Made by a program: the position numbers and the translations under genes. From contig CAJFVX010000031.1 of assembly GCA_904420585.1 (NCBI GenBank), positions 1-64,000 of the forward strand: a DNA stretch of 64,000 nucleotides, given 5' to 3'. This DNA is from Candidatus Howiella intestinavium (GTDB lineage Bacteria; Bacillota; Clostridia; Oscillospirales; Acutalibacteraceae). This document shows positions 51,444 to 60,102 of this stretch, in pieces; position 1 is the first letter of the stretch, and each line of letters begins with the position of its first letter. The notes beneath the pieces are model-generated. The model made no database searches and was not told the DNA's origin. It was given only the letters and a program-made list of their open reading frames with translations.

Positions 51444-52448
51444 TTATTTGCGCAGCTGCCAATCCTTAATGTCCTTAACCTCGTTATACAGGGCCTTATA
51501 GCTTTCGTACCGGGATGCGGCTATCTCCCCCGCCGCCACGGCTTCGGCTACCGCACATCCCTTCTCCCCCGTGTGGGAACAGGAGGTAAAGCGGCAGGCA
51601 TCCAAATAGGGGGCAAACTCGGGGAAAGCGTCCGGCAAATCGTCCTTTAGCACCCGCTCGGCCTTCTCCAAATCCAGGGAGGAAAAGCCGGGGGTGTCGG
51701 CCACATATCCGCCGCCGGGCAGGGGGAAAAGCTCCACATGCCGGGTGGTGTGCCGGCCCCGGCCCAGCTTGGCGCTGACGGCCCCGGTAGCCAGCCCCAG
51801 TTCGGGAAACAGGCGGTTGAGCAGGCTGGACTTGCCCACGCCGGTGTTGCCGGTGAAGACCTGCACCCCCTGGGTAAGGCCGGCGGCTAAAGCCTCCAGC
51901 CCTTCTCCGGTGGCCGCCGACACCACATAGGTGCGGAAGCCCGCCTTCTCGTAGATTTCCCGCCAGGCCGAAAAATCCCCCTGGTCGCATTTGTTGAAAA
52001 CCAGCACCGGCTCTACCCCCTTGTGGACGGCGATGGCCGTCAGCTGGTCCATGACCAGGGCATTGGGGGCGGGAGAGGCGTAACCCGAGACGATATACAA
52101 AGCGTCCAGATTGGCAAGGGGCGGCCGGATAAAGCTGTTCTTCCGGGGCAGCAGCTCATCCACCGTACCCGTATCCAGCTCATCGTCGGATACCGGGCAG
52201 CGTGGACCTTCTCCCACCAAGGGACCGGTGGGCGGCGGCGTGAAGCGCACCATATCCCCGGCCAGGGGGGTCTGCCCCCGCTTGCGGAAAACGCCCCGGG
52301 CCTTACAGGGATACACCTCCCGGCGCAGGCCGCCGGGCGCAGAAAAGCCGCTGCCGGCTTCCACAAAGTAGAAGCCGGCAATGGCCTTGACTATCCGTCC
52401 GGTCTGCTGGGAGAGCAGGCCGCCGGTTTTGTTTGTATTTTCCATCAT
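51444..52448 (-). CDS. rsgA: Small ribosomal subunit biogenesis GTPase RsgA
   Basis: A 334-residue circularly permuted GTPase that checks late 30S maturation. It has an N-terminal OB fold, G4 VFNKCD before G1 (FTGNTGVGKSSLLN), the switch GRGRHTTRHVELF, G3 DTPGFSS, and the C-terminal zinc site (CRFTSCSHTGEKGC). The ATG overlaps the kinase gene stop by four bases, so it is coupled to prkC, as in many Bacillota. Confidence 0.95.
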   Translation of the reverse strand: MMENTNKTGGLLSQQTGRIVKAIAGFYFVEAGSGFSAPGGLRREVYPCKARGVFRKRGQTPLAGDMVRFTPPPTGPLVGEGPRCPVSDDELDTGTVDELLPRKNSFIRPPLANLDALYIVSGYASPAPNALVMDQLTAIAVHKGVEPVLVFNKCDQGDFSAWREIYEKAGFRTYVVSAATGEGLEALAAGLTQGVQVFTGNTGVGKSSLLNRLFPELGLATGAVSAKLGRGRHTTRHVELFPLPGGGYVADTPGFSSLDLEKAERVLKDDLPDAFPEFAPYLDACRFTSCSHTGEKGCAVAEAVAAGEIAASRYESYKALYNEVKDIKDWQLRK

Positions 52449-54439
52449 TCGTCCTCGTCCCCGCTGGCCGTACCCGGGGTGGAAACCGCCGGGGTATAGG
52501 TATAGGTTTTATCCAGCCGGGCGGTTGCCTCTTTAAAGTTGACCGTATAATCCAGATAGGGCTCGTTTTCAATTTTTATCTGGACGCTGGCCGTCTCGTT
52601 GGTGGAAGTCAGGGTAAAGGTATAGCTGTGCCGCTGGGAAGAATCTACCCGCACGTTCCGAATTTCCTCCCCGTCCAGCCAGGCCGAAACGGTGTACACG
52701 CTGGTCACGTAATCATTGGGCAGCCTGACCTCCAAATCCACCGAATATTCGGCGGGCTCCGAATTGGGCGATCGGCCCGTGCTCACCTGCAGGTTCACGG
52801 CGCTGCCTTCAGCCACCTGCTTTTTATCGCTGGTATCCGGATCCTGGGCAACCACAATGTTTGCCGGGGAATCGCTGTCCACCGATGTGGTACTGCCGAT
52901 GGTCAGCCCCCGCTGCAAAAGCAGCTGCTTGGCGGCTTCCACATCCATACCCACCACACCGGGCAGATCCACATAGGTAACCGGCGGGCCGGTGCTGATA
53001 TAGATGGTAACCTCGCCGCCCTCTTCGATACTTTCCCCTCTGGCGGGCACCGTCCGAACCACACGATCCTCGGCCGTGTCCTCATCCTCCACTTCCACCT
53101 GGCTGACGATAAGGCCGTGGTTGCGCAGGTTGGAGATGGCCGTGGCGCTGTCCAGTCCATAGACATCGGGCACGGTCATGCTCTTTTTGCCCGTGCTCAC
53201 CCAAACCTTGATGGTGCTGCGGGTCTTGATGGAGCGGCCGGGGTCAGGCTCCTGCTTGTAAACCACGCCGGCGGCGTATTCGTTGTTGTAATCATAGGAC
53301 ACCGGATTGATATTCAGCTCGGCATATTCCGGATTGGCCGCAATTTCTTCAAAGCTCTGTCCCACGAAATTGGGACACTCCAACTCGGTACCGGTGGAAC
53401 CGAAGAGTTTCGGCACCACAAAAATGCCCAGTACCACCACCATGAGTACAAAGGCCACCGCGATGCCGGCTAAAGCAGGGATCAGGGGGGAGCGGCGGGT
53501 TTCCTCCTCCGCCTCCTCTTCCTCCTCGGCCACCTGATCAGGGGGCAGCTGGCCGCCCACATACCGGGTGGGGGAATCGTCCACAAAGTAGGAATAGTTG
53601 AAAGTGATGGAGGGATCCCGCTTAAAGGCCTCCAAATCCTGCAGCATTTCGGTGGCCGACTGGTACCGCTTCTCCTTCTCCTTCTGCATGGCGTGCATGG
53701 TGATCTGCTCCAGCCCGAGGGGGATGGAGCCGTTGATCTCCCGGGGGAGCTGGGGCTCGGTCTGCAGCTGCATAATGGCCACCGAAACCGCGCTTTCGGC
53801 CTGGAAGGGCAGGCGGCCGGTCAGCATCTCATAGAGCATGACGCCCACCGAGTAAATATCCGCCTTTTCGTCGGTAGTCTCTCCCCTGGCCTGCTCGGGG
53901 CTGATGTAGTGCACCGAGCCGATGGCCTTGTCGGTCATGGTCTTGTGCTCGCTGCGGGCGAACCGGGCGATGCCGAAATCGGTGACCTTGATGGTGCCGT
54001 CGGCCAGCACCATGATGTTCTGGGGCTTCACATCCCGGTGGACGATCCCCTTTTCATGGGCGTGCTGCAGCGCCCGCAGGATCTGCAGGGTGAAATGCAC
54101 TGCATCCTTCCAGCGCAAGCTGCCCTGCTGCTCGATATACTCCTTTAAGGTGATGCCGTCGATGTACTCCATGACGATATACTGGATTAAGTCCCCGAAG
54201 CTGACGTCGTACACCTTGACGATGTTGGGGTGGGAGAGCACGGCGATGGCCTTGGACTCGTTCTTAAACCGGCGCAGGAATTCCTCGTTGGCCACAAACT
54301 CCTCCTTGAGGATTTTGACCGCCACCGTCCGATCCTCGATGTTGTCATAGGCCTTGTACACCACGGCCATACCGCCAACGCCGATGATCTCCTGGATTTC
54401 ATACCGGCCGTCCAGCCGTTTGCCTACAAATCTGTCCAT
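52445..54439 (-). CDS. prkC: PASTA-domain serine/threonine protein kinase
   Basis: A 664-residue membrane kinase. The cytosolic kinase domain (about 13-280) has GVGGMAVVYKA, ATP lysine K42, catalytic HRDVKPQN (D136) and DFG (D154). An acidic linker (EEEEEAEEE), a transmembrane helix (about 319-345) and three extracellular PASTA repeats (about 354-560) follow, then a C-terminal beta domain of about 100 residues beyond the PASTA array. PASTA kinases sense muropeptides or lipid II and control growth, wall synthesis and germination. I chose ATG 54439, eight bases after AGGA; 54448 is possible. The partner phosphatase gene lies just upstream. Confidence 0.95.
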   Translation of the reverse strand: MDRFVGKRLDGRYEIQEIIGVGGMAVVYKAYDNIEDRTVAVKILKEEFVANEEFLRRFKNESKAIAVLSHPNIVKVYDVSFGDLIQYIVMEYIDGITLKEYIEQQGSLRWKDAVHFTLQILRALQHAHEKGIVHRDVKPQNIMVLADGTIKVTDFGIARFARSEHKTMTDKAIGSVHYISPEQARGETTDEKADIYSVGVMLYEMLTGRLPFQAESAVSVAIMQLQTEPQLPREINGSIPLGLEQITMHAMQKEKEKRYQSATEMLQDLEAFKRDPSITFNYSYFVDDSPTRYVGGQLPPDQVAEEEEEAEEETRRSPLIPALAGIAVAFVLMVVVLGIFVVPKLFGSTGTELECPNFVGQSFEEIAANPEYAELNINPVSYDYNNEYAAGVVYKQEPDPGRSIKTRSTIKVWVSTGKKSMTVPDVYGLDSATAISNLRNHGLIVSQVEVEDEDTAEDRVVRTVPARGESIEEGGEVTIYISTGPPVTYVDLPGVVGMDVEAAKQLLLQRGLTIGSTTSVDSDSPANIVVAQDPDTSDKKQVAEGSAVNLQVSTGRSPNSEPAEYSVDLEVRLPNDYVTSVYTVSAWLDGEEIRNVRVDSSQRHSYTFTLTSTNETASVQIKIENEPYLDYTVNFKEATARLDKTYTYTPAVSTPGTASGDEDE

Positions 54440-54561
54440 ATGCATCATCCTATCCGCCGCCTATAGCGCGGCTGCCAGAATTCCGGCGGCCCTGCGGCCG
54501 CCTCTATGTGAATCGTTTGTTTCCTTTTTCTCCAAACTCCAAATCTATATAAAAGCCCCGG

Positions 54562-55290
54562 CTACTGGGTGATCACCACTACGGTGATATTATCCCCGCC
54601 GCCGTTGCTGTTGGCTTCGGCTATCATGCATTCGGGATAGTCGTAAAAGCTGTGTTCCCTTATAATCTGTAAAATATCCTCGGTATCCAGATAATTGGTC
54701 AGCCCGTCGGTGCAGATGAGCAACACATCCTCGCCGTCCAGTTCTATCTCGTTATACTCCACTTCCAGGGTTTCCTCCACACCCAGCGCCCGGGTGATGA
54801 CGTTTTTCCGGGGATGGTAGCGGGCTTCGTCGGCCGTCAGCTGGCCGTTCTCCACCATGTTCTGCACAATGGAGTGGTCCTTGGTAATCTGGGTGATTTC
54901 CTCCCCGCGGATGCGGTAGGCCCGGCTGTCCCCCGCGTGGACAATGTGGGCGTAGCCGTCGGACAGGACGGCCGCCACCACCGTGGTGCCCATGCCCGAA
55001 AGGGAGTCCACCGACTTGGCCATATCGAATATGGAGACGTTGGCGGCATATACCGCCGACTGGAGCATGGTGCGGATGGAGTTGGCCCCCATCCCTTCCC
55101 GGTAGGAGGAGGATATGGTTTCGGATATCATCTTGACCGCCGTGGCGCTGGCGATATTGCCGCCGTTGGCCCCGCCCATGCCGTCGCAGACCACCGCCCA
55201 GCCCACGCCCCCCGGCAGCTCGCCGGCCGCGTAGGAATCCTGGTTGGAACGGCGCACCCGCCCCACGTCGGACTTGCTGACTATCTTCAC
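54562..55290 (-). CDS. stp: PP2C-family serine/threonine phosphatase
   Basis: A 242-residue Mg/Mn-dependent phosphatase reversing PrkC phosphorylation. Metal-binding motifs are seen as SDVGRVRRSNQDS, VCDGMGGANGGNIAS, GMGTTVVAAV, HAGDSRAYRI, KDHSIVQNMVENG, LLICTDGLTNYL and the final GGGDNITVVV. The start codon is GTG at 55290 after GGAGGGATTC. Stp followed by the PASTA kinase and RsgA is a conserved order. The 122-base gap to the kinase contains a GGCGGCC/GGCCGCC hairpin at 54485-54502 without a T run. Confidence 0.94.
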   Translation of the reverse strand: MKIVSKSDVGRVRRSNQDSYAAGELPGGVGWAVVCDGMGGANGGNIASATAVKMISETISSSYREGMGANSIRTMLQSAVYAANVSIFDMAKSVDSLSGMGTTVVAAVLSDGYAHIVHAGDSRAYRIRGEEITQITKDHSIVQNMVENGQLTADEARYHPRKNVITRALGVEETLEVEYNEIELDGEDVLLICTDGLTNYLDTEDILQIIREHSFYDYPECMIAEANSNGGGDNITVVVITQ

Positions 55291-55316
55291 ACGAATCCCT
55301 CCTTCGGGTTCCCGCC

Positions 55317-56363
55317 CTACGCCTTTTCGGCCTTTCCGCCGGTATGCTGCCGGCGGAGCTGGCCGCAGGAGGCGTTGATGTCGGCCCCCAGGGTGCGGCG
55401 GACGGTGGTATTGATGCCCTTTTGGTTCAGTATCTCGGCGAACCGGGCCACCCGGGCGGCGTTTGGCCGCTTGTAACCGTTTTCGGCCACCGGGTTGGCC
55501 GGTATCAGATTGACGTGGCAGAGCATGCCCTTCAGCCGGCCGGCCAGCTCCAGGGCGCAGGCGTCCGAATCATTGACCCCCTCCACCACGGCGTACTCAA
55601 AGGAAATCCGCCGCCCGTCGGCCGCGATATAGTCCCGGCAGGCCTTCAGCAGGGTGTCGATATTCCACTTGCGGTTGACCCGCATCATGCGGCTGCGAAT
55701 TTGGTCGTTAGGCGCGTGGAGGGACACCGACAGGGTGATGGGCTTTTTCAGCTCCATCAGCTTGTAAATTCCCGGCACCACCCCCGATGTGGAAAGGGAG
55801 ATGTGCCGCAGGCCGATGTTCATGCCGTCGGGGTGGGAAACCAGTTCCAAAAAGCGGACGGTGTTGTCGAAATTGTCCAGGGGTTCCCCCATGCCCATAA
55901 GCACCACGTTGGATACCCGGATCTGCCGGTCCCTCTGGGCAGCCATAACCTGGCTCAAAATCTCCGACGCAGTCAGGTTCCGGGCCAGGCCATCCAGCCC
56001 CGAGGCGCAGAAGCTGCACCCCATGCGGCAGCCCACCTGGGTGGATACGCAGACGGTATACCCGTGCCGGTACTTCATGAGCACCGATTCGATATATTCC
56101 CCGTCTGCAAGCATATATAGATATTTTACTGTATCATCCAGGGTAGATTCAAGCCTTTTTTTCAGAATAACGTCGGCTATGTAGAAATTTTTATCCAAAT
56201 TTTCCCGCAAATCTTTTGGCAGATTGCTCATTTTTGCAAAATCCGTCACCCCGGAATGGAGCCATTTGAAGATTTGCCCGGCCCGGAACCGGGGCTGCCC
56301 CAGTTCCTGCATAACCGTCTCCAGTTCGGCGGGCAGCATGGATTTAATATCGCGTTTTTCCAT
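55317..56363 (-). CDS. rlmN: Dual-specificity 23S rRNA/tRNA methyltransferase RlmN
   Basis: A 348-residue radical SAM enzyme that methylates A2503 of 23S rRNA and A37 of some tRNAs. The iron-sulphur cysteines are C112, C116 and C119 (VGCRMGCSFCAS). GEPLDNFDN, ISLSTSGVVPGI and the C-terminal catalytic cysteine region ADINASCGQL follow the family. The active-site motifs are those of RlmN; Cfr resistance enzymes share the fold, but the position in this housekeeping run favours RlmN. The start at 56363 follows GGGGAGGAAT. Confidence 0.95.
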   Translation of the reverse strand: MEKRDIKSMLPAELETVMQELGQPRFRAGQIFKWLHSGVTDFAKMSNLPKDLRENLDKNFYIADVILKKRLESTLDDTVKYLYMLADGEYIESVLMKYRHGYTVCVSTQVGCRMGCSFCASGLDGLARNLTASEILSQVMAAQRDRQIRVSNVVLMGMGEPLDNFDNTVRFLELVSHPDGMNIGLRHISLSTSGVVPGIYKLMELKKPITLSVSLHAPNDQIRSRMMRVNRKWNIDTLLKACRDYIAADGRRISFEYAVVEGVNDSDACALELAGRLKGMLCHVNLIPANPVAENGYKRPNAARVARFAEILNQKGINTTVRRTLGADINASCGQLRRQHTGGKAEKA

Positions 56364-56392
56364 ATTCCTCCCCTTTCGGGATGTTCCGGCGC

Positions 56393-57757
56393 TTAAGCCT
56401 TCCGGCGGAAGACGGCGGCGAAAAAGCCGTCCGAGCCGTGGGTATGGGGCATAAAGGTGTAAAACCCCGGCGGGTCGTCGGCGCAGGCCGACGCCATACC
56501 CGGAACGGCCTCGGCGGCAAATTCGGGATGGGCCTTCAGGAACCGGCCGCAGACCTTCTGGTTCTCGGCCCGGCGGAGGGTGCAGGTGGAGTAGACCAGC
56601 CTGCCTCCCGGCTTTACATACCGGCTTCCGTTTTCGAGAATGGTTAGCTGCAGGGCGGGCAGGCCCTTGAGGCTGTCCGGCTCCTTATATTTTACGTCGG
56701 GCTTGCGCCGGATTATGCCAAACCCGGAGCAGGGCACGTCGCAGAGCACCCGGTCAAAGGGCGCCGGAACCGCCGCACCCGCTTCCAGCAGGGCGGGATT
56801 CCAAATGCCCGCATCGTTCTGACAGGCTGTAAGGCAGGTAATCCCCAGCCGTTCGGCCCCCTGCCGGATAAGGCCCACCCGCTTTGGGTGGATGTCGCAG
56901 GATATAAGCACCCCGGCGTCCCCCATCCGCTGGGCTAGGGTGAAGCTCTTGCCCCCCGGGGCGGCGCACAAATCCAGCACCCGCTCCCCCGGACGGGGAT
57001 CCACCAGGGCGGCGCAGTACTGGGAGGCCAGGTCCTGCACATGGAAGAGGCCCTGTTTATACAGCGGGTTGCCCTCCAGGCTCCCCGGCTCCCGCAGCCG
57101 GATGCTGCCCGGCAGAGAGCCGGCTTCCGCCTCTATACCCTGCTGCACCAGGGTATTCAGCAGGGCATCGGCCGTGGTGCGCAGGGTGTTGGCCCGTATG
57201 TAGACTGGCGGGGGATTTAAGGCATCGGCCAGGAAGGCCTCGGCGGCCGGCAGGCCATAGTCCCCTATGAGGTTCTGCGCAAGCCAGGTCGGGCAGGCGT
57301 ACCGGACGCCCACCGCCGCCGGGGTATCCCCTTCGGGAGGGAGCAGCGTCGCCTTCCGGCGGATAGCCTGACGCAGCACCGCGTTGCACAGCCCCGCCGC
57401 CCGGCTCTCCTTAGAGGCTTTCACCAGCTCCACCGTCTCGTGTACGGCGGCCGCGTCGGGCACCTTGTCCATATAGAGGATTTGGTACAGCCCCAGCCGC
57501 AGGCAGTCCCGCAGATAGGGGGAGGCCTTGCCCTTGATAAGGCCCTGCAAATAGGAATCCAGGGTGATGCGCCGCTCCAGGACGCCATAGAACAGGGCCG
57601 ACGCCAAAGCGCCGTCGGCCGGGGACAGTCCGGCCCGCTTCAGGGCGGCGTCCAGCACCAGATTAGAGTAGCCGTCGCCGTATTCCACCCGGCGCAGAGC
57701 CTCCAGCGCCGTCCGCCGGGCAGAAGCCGGCCGGTTTTCCCGCTGTGCTGTCTTCAT
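56393..57757 (-). CDS. rsmB: 16S rRNA (cytosine-967-C5)-methyltransferase
   Basis: A 454-residue enzyme with an N-terminal NusB-like RNA-binding domain (ARRTALEALRRVEYGDGYSN) and a C-terminal SAM methyltransferase domain: DLASQYCAALVDPRPGERVLDLCAAPGGK-type SAM site, then DVPCSGFGIIRRKPD with the first catalytic cysteine and YSTCTL with the second. It modifies C967 in 16S rRNA. The start at 57757 is two bases beyond the stop of the metallopeptidase gene. Confidence 0.95.
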   Translation of the reverse strand: MKTAQRENRPASARRTALEALRRVEYGDGYSNLVLDAALKRAGLSPADGALASALFYGVLERRITLDSYLQGLIKGKASPYLRDCLRLGLYQILYMDKVPDAAAVHETVELVKASKESRAAGLCNAVLRQAIRRKATLLPPEGDTPAAVGVRYACPTWLAQNLIGDYGLPAAEAFLADALNPPPVYIRANTLRTTADALLNTLVQQGIEAEAGSLPGSIRLREPGSLEGNPLYKQGLFHVQDLASQYCAALVDPRPGERVLDLCAAPGGKSFTLAQRMGDAGVLISCDIHPKRVGLIRQGAERLGITCLTACQNDAGIWNPALLEAGAAVPAPFDRVLCDVPCSGFGIIRRKPDVKYKEPDSLKGLPALQLTILENGSRYVKPGGRLVYSTCTLRRAENQKVCGRFLKAHPEFAAEAVPGMASACADDPPGFYTFMPHTHGSDGFFAAVFRRKA

Positions 57758-57758
57758 A

Positions 57759-58460
57759 TCATTCCCTCCGGCTGCCGCCGGTGAACCGGACGATATAGTA
57801 AAGCAGGGTCATTAAGGTCTGGAGCATGGCCGCCACATAGGTCATGGCCGCGGCGGTCAGCACCTTGCGGGCCCCCGCCCGCTCCTCCTCGGTCAAAAGG
57901 CCGGTTTCCTTAATGGCGGCCAGGGCCCGGCGGCTGGCGTTGAACTCCACCGGCAGGGTCACCAGCTGGAAGAGAAAGGCAAAGGAAAACAGGGCGATGC
58001 CGAAGTATATCAGCACCGGGAAATTGAAAACGGCGCCTATAAGCAGCATAAAAATTCCCAGCATGGGGCCGTGGCTGGAGATGGGAAGGATGGCGTTGCG
58101 CACCTTAATGCCGGCGTAGCCGGTGGCGTGCTGCACCGCGTGGCCGGCCTCGTGGGCGGCGATGCCCACCGCCGCGATGGAGGGGGTATTGTACACCTCC
58201 GGCGACAGGCGGATAACCTGGGTCCTGGGGTCGTAGTGGTCGGTAAGTTTGCCGGCCACCCGCTCTATGCGGATATGGTGAAGGCCGGCCCTGTCTAGCA
58301 CCGCCTGGGCGGCTTCCCGGCCGGTAAGGCCTCGGCGGCTGTACACCTTGGCGTATTTGTTATAGCTGGATTTGACCCACACCTGGGCGATGATGACCAA
58401 GGCCAGGGCGGGCAGGAGAAAAAGAAAGTATAAAGGATCAAAATAGTAAAACATGGGCAT
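57759..58460 (-). CDS. YugP-type membrane zinc metallopeptidase
   Basis: A 233-residue membrane protein with an N-terminal helix (LYFLFLLPALALVIIAQ), the zinc motif HEAGH (103-107, in AAHEAGHAVQHATGY), and two or three further hydrophobic segments, matching the DUF2268/YugP neutral zinc metallopeptidase family. Family members are common in Bacillota between fmt and rsmB; the substrate is unknown, membrane protein quality control being one idea. The ATG at 58460 stands twelve bases after AAGGGAGG. Confidence 0.9.
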   Translation of the reverse strand: MPMFYYFDPLYFLFLLPALALVIIAQVWVKSSYNKYAKVYSRRGLTGREAAQAVLDRAGLHHIRIERVAGKLTDHYDPRTQVIRLSPEVYNTPSIAAVGIAAHEAGHAVQHATGYAGIKVRNAILPISSHGPMLGIFMLLIGAVFNFPVLIYFGIALFSFAFLFQLVTLPVEFNASRRALAAIKETGLLTEEERAGARKVLTAAAMTYVAAMLQTLMTLLYYIVRFTGGSRRE

Positions 58461-58647
58461 AAGGCTTACAAACCTCCCTTTCCGGATCCGCCCTCCCGCC
58501 GGCGGCCCGGCAGGGGCTGCGCCCCGGTTCGCATTTAGGTTTTCCCAAATATGCCGCAGATAACCGTCCGGCATGCCGGATGCGGGCCAGGGCGGCCGAA
58601 AAGGGCCAAGACGAAAGCCCCATCCATCCCCCTGTATAACGCCGGTT

Positions 58648-59574
58648 TTACTCTCCCAGCCGCGTGCCGGCGGGGATGGGATGCCCCCGCAGCAAATCGG
58701 CGGCGGTCATGGGCTTTTTGCCCTCCAGCTGCACCCGCACAAGCTCCAGGGCCGTATGCTCTCCGCAGGCCACCGTCAGTCTTCCTTCGGCGCAGAGGAC
58801 TTCCCCCGGGGCGCCGTCGCCTGCCGCCAGGCGGGTTTCCAGCACCTTCAGCCGCTTGCCTCCAAGGGTGGTATAGGCCCCCGGCCAGGGATAGAATCCC
58901 CGGGCCAGGTTGTGAAGCTCGGCGGCGGTTTTGGCAAAATTCATCTGCCCCATCTCCTTGCGGATAAGGGGGGCCTTGGTGGCCAGGGCCTCCTCCTGCT
59001 TTTCGGGGACAACCGTCCCCGCCTCCAAATCCTGCAAGGTCTGCACCAGCAGCTTTGCCCCCATATGGGACAACCGGTCGTGGAGGCTTTCGGCCGTCTC
59101 GTCCGGGTCGATGGGGGTTTCGGCCTGCTCCAGGATGTCGCCGGTGTCCATGCCCTCGGCCATCTGCATGGTGGTCACGCCGGTTTTTTCATCTCCGCAG
59201 ACAATGGCCCACTGGATGGGGGACGCCCCCCGGTGCCGGGGCAGTAAAGAGGCGTGGACGTTGATGCAGCCGTACCGGGGGATTTCCAGCAGGGCCGGGG
59301 GCAGGATTTTCCCGTAGGCCACCACCGCCACGGCGTCCGGCCCGATTTCCCGCAGCAGCGCCTCGGCCTCCCCGTCCCTGACGGTGGCCGGCTGGCAGAC
59401 CGGCAGGCCGTAGGACAACGCCATCTCCTTCACCGGCGGCGGGGTCAGGGCGTAGCCCCTTCCCTTGGGCTTATCCGGCTGGGTGAAGACAGCGGCGATT
59501 TCATGGCCGGCCTCTTGTAAGGCCGTAAGGCAGGGCACGGCGAAATCCGGCGTACCCATGAACACGAGTTTCAT
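58648..59574 (-). CDS. fmt: Methionyl-tRNA formyltransferase
   Basis: A 308-residue enzyme that formylates initiator Met-tRNA with 10-formyltetrahydrofolate. It shows VFMGTPDFAVPCL, the formyl transfer loop INVHASLLPRHRGASPIQWAI (Asn-His-Ser family motif), TGVTTMQMAEGMDTGDIL, and the C-terminal tRNA-binding OB domain. The start at 59574 follows GGAGGAAGGAAT. It lies 18 bases after def, the enzyme that removes the formyl group later. Confidence 0.96.
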   Translation of the reverse strand: MKLVFMGTPDFAVPCLTALQEAGHEIAAVFTQPDKPKGRGYALTPPPVKEMALSYGLPVCQPATVRDGEAEALLREIGPDAVAVVAYGKILPPALLEIPRYGCINVHASLLPRHRGASPIQWAIVCGDEKTGVTTMQMAEGMDTGDILEQAETPIDPDETAESLHDRLSHMGAKLLVQTLQDLEAGTVVPEKQEEALATKAPLIRKEMGQMNFAKTAAELHNLARGFYPWPGAYTTLGGKRLKVLETRLAAGDGAPGEVLCAEGRLTVACGEHTALELVRVQLEGKKPMTAADLLRGHPIPAGTRLGE

Positions 59575-59592
59575 ATTCCTTCCTCCCGCCGG

Positions 59593-60051
59593 CTATTCCA
59601 CGTCCCTTACGTACTGGATGACATGGGCCCGGAAGAGGATGCCGTCCAGATGGTCAATTTCATGGCACAAAGCCCGGGCCAGCAAGTCCTCTCCCCGGAT
59701 GGTAAATTCCTTGCCGTTCCGGTCCTGGGCCGTTACCTTGACCTTTTTGGGCCGGCGGGTGATGCCCCAGTCCCCGGGACAGGACAGGCAGCCTTCCATC
59801 CCCTCCTGTACCCCCGACTGCCCGACAATCTGGGGGTTGATGAGTTCGATGACTCCCTCCCCCACATCCACGATGCAGACCCGGCGCAGCACCCCTACCT
59901 GGGGAGCGGCCAGGCCGCAGCCGTCGGCCTTTTTGAGGGTTTCGGCCATGTCGTCCAGCAGGACGGCCAGTTTCTCATCGAATTTTTCCACCGGGCGGCA
60001 GACCTTGGAAAGGATTTCGTCGCCCTCCCTGACGATATTGCGGATTGCCAT
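59593..60051 (-). CDS. def: Peptide deformylase
   Basis: A 152-residue metal hydrolase that removes the N-formyl group from new proteins. All three motifs are present: GCGLAAPQVG (44-53), EGCLS with metal-binding C88, and HEIDH (130-134) giving two histidine ligands and the catalytic glutamate. The start at 60051 follows GCAGGAGGTAACGCAT. It stands between priA and fmt. Confidence 0.97.
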   Translation of the reverse strand: MAIRNIVREGDEILSKVCRPVEKFDEKLAVLLDDMAETLKKADGCGLAAPQVGVLRRVCIVDVGEGVIELINPQIVGQSGVQEGMEGCLSCPGDWGITRRPKKVKVTAQDRNGKEFTIRGEDLLARALCHEIDHLDGILFRAHVIQYVRDVE

Positions 60052-60102
60052 ATGCGTTACCTCCTGCGGGAAGCCTTTTCGGCCGGCTTCCCCTTTTCTA
60101 TT

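Noticed and set aside
55317-56363. Cfr-type antibiotic resistance methyltransferase instead of RlmN
   Set aside because: The gene sits in a conserved housekeeping order with rsmB and stp and has normal composition; nothing suggests acquisition.
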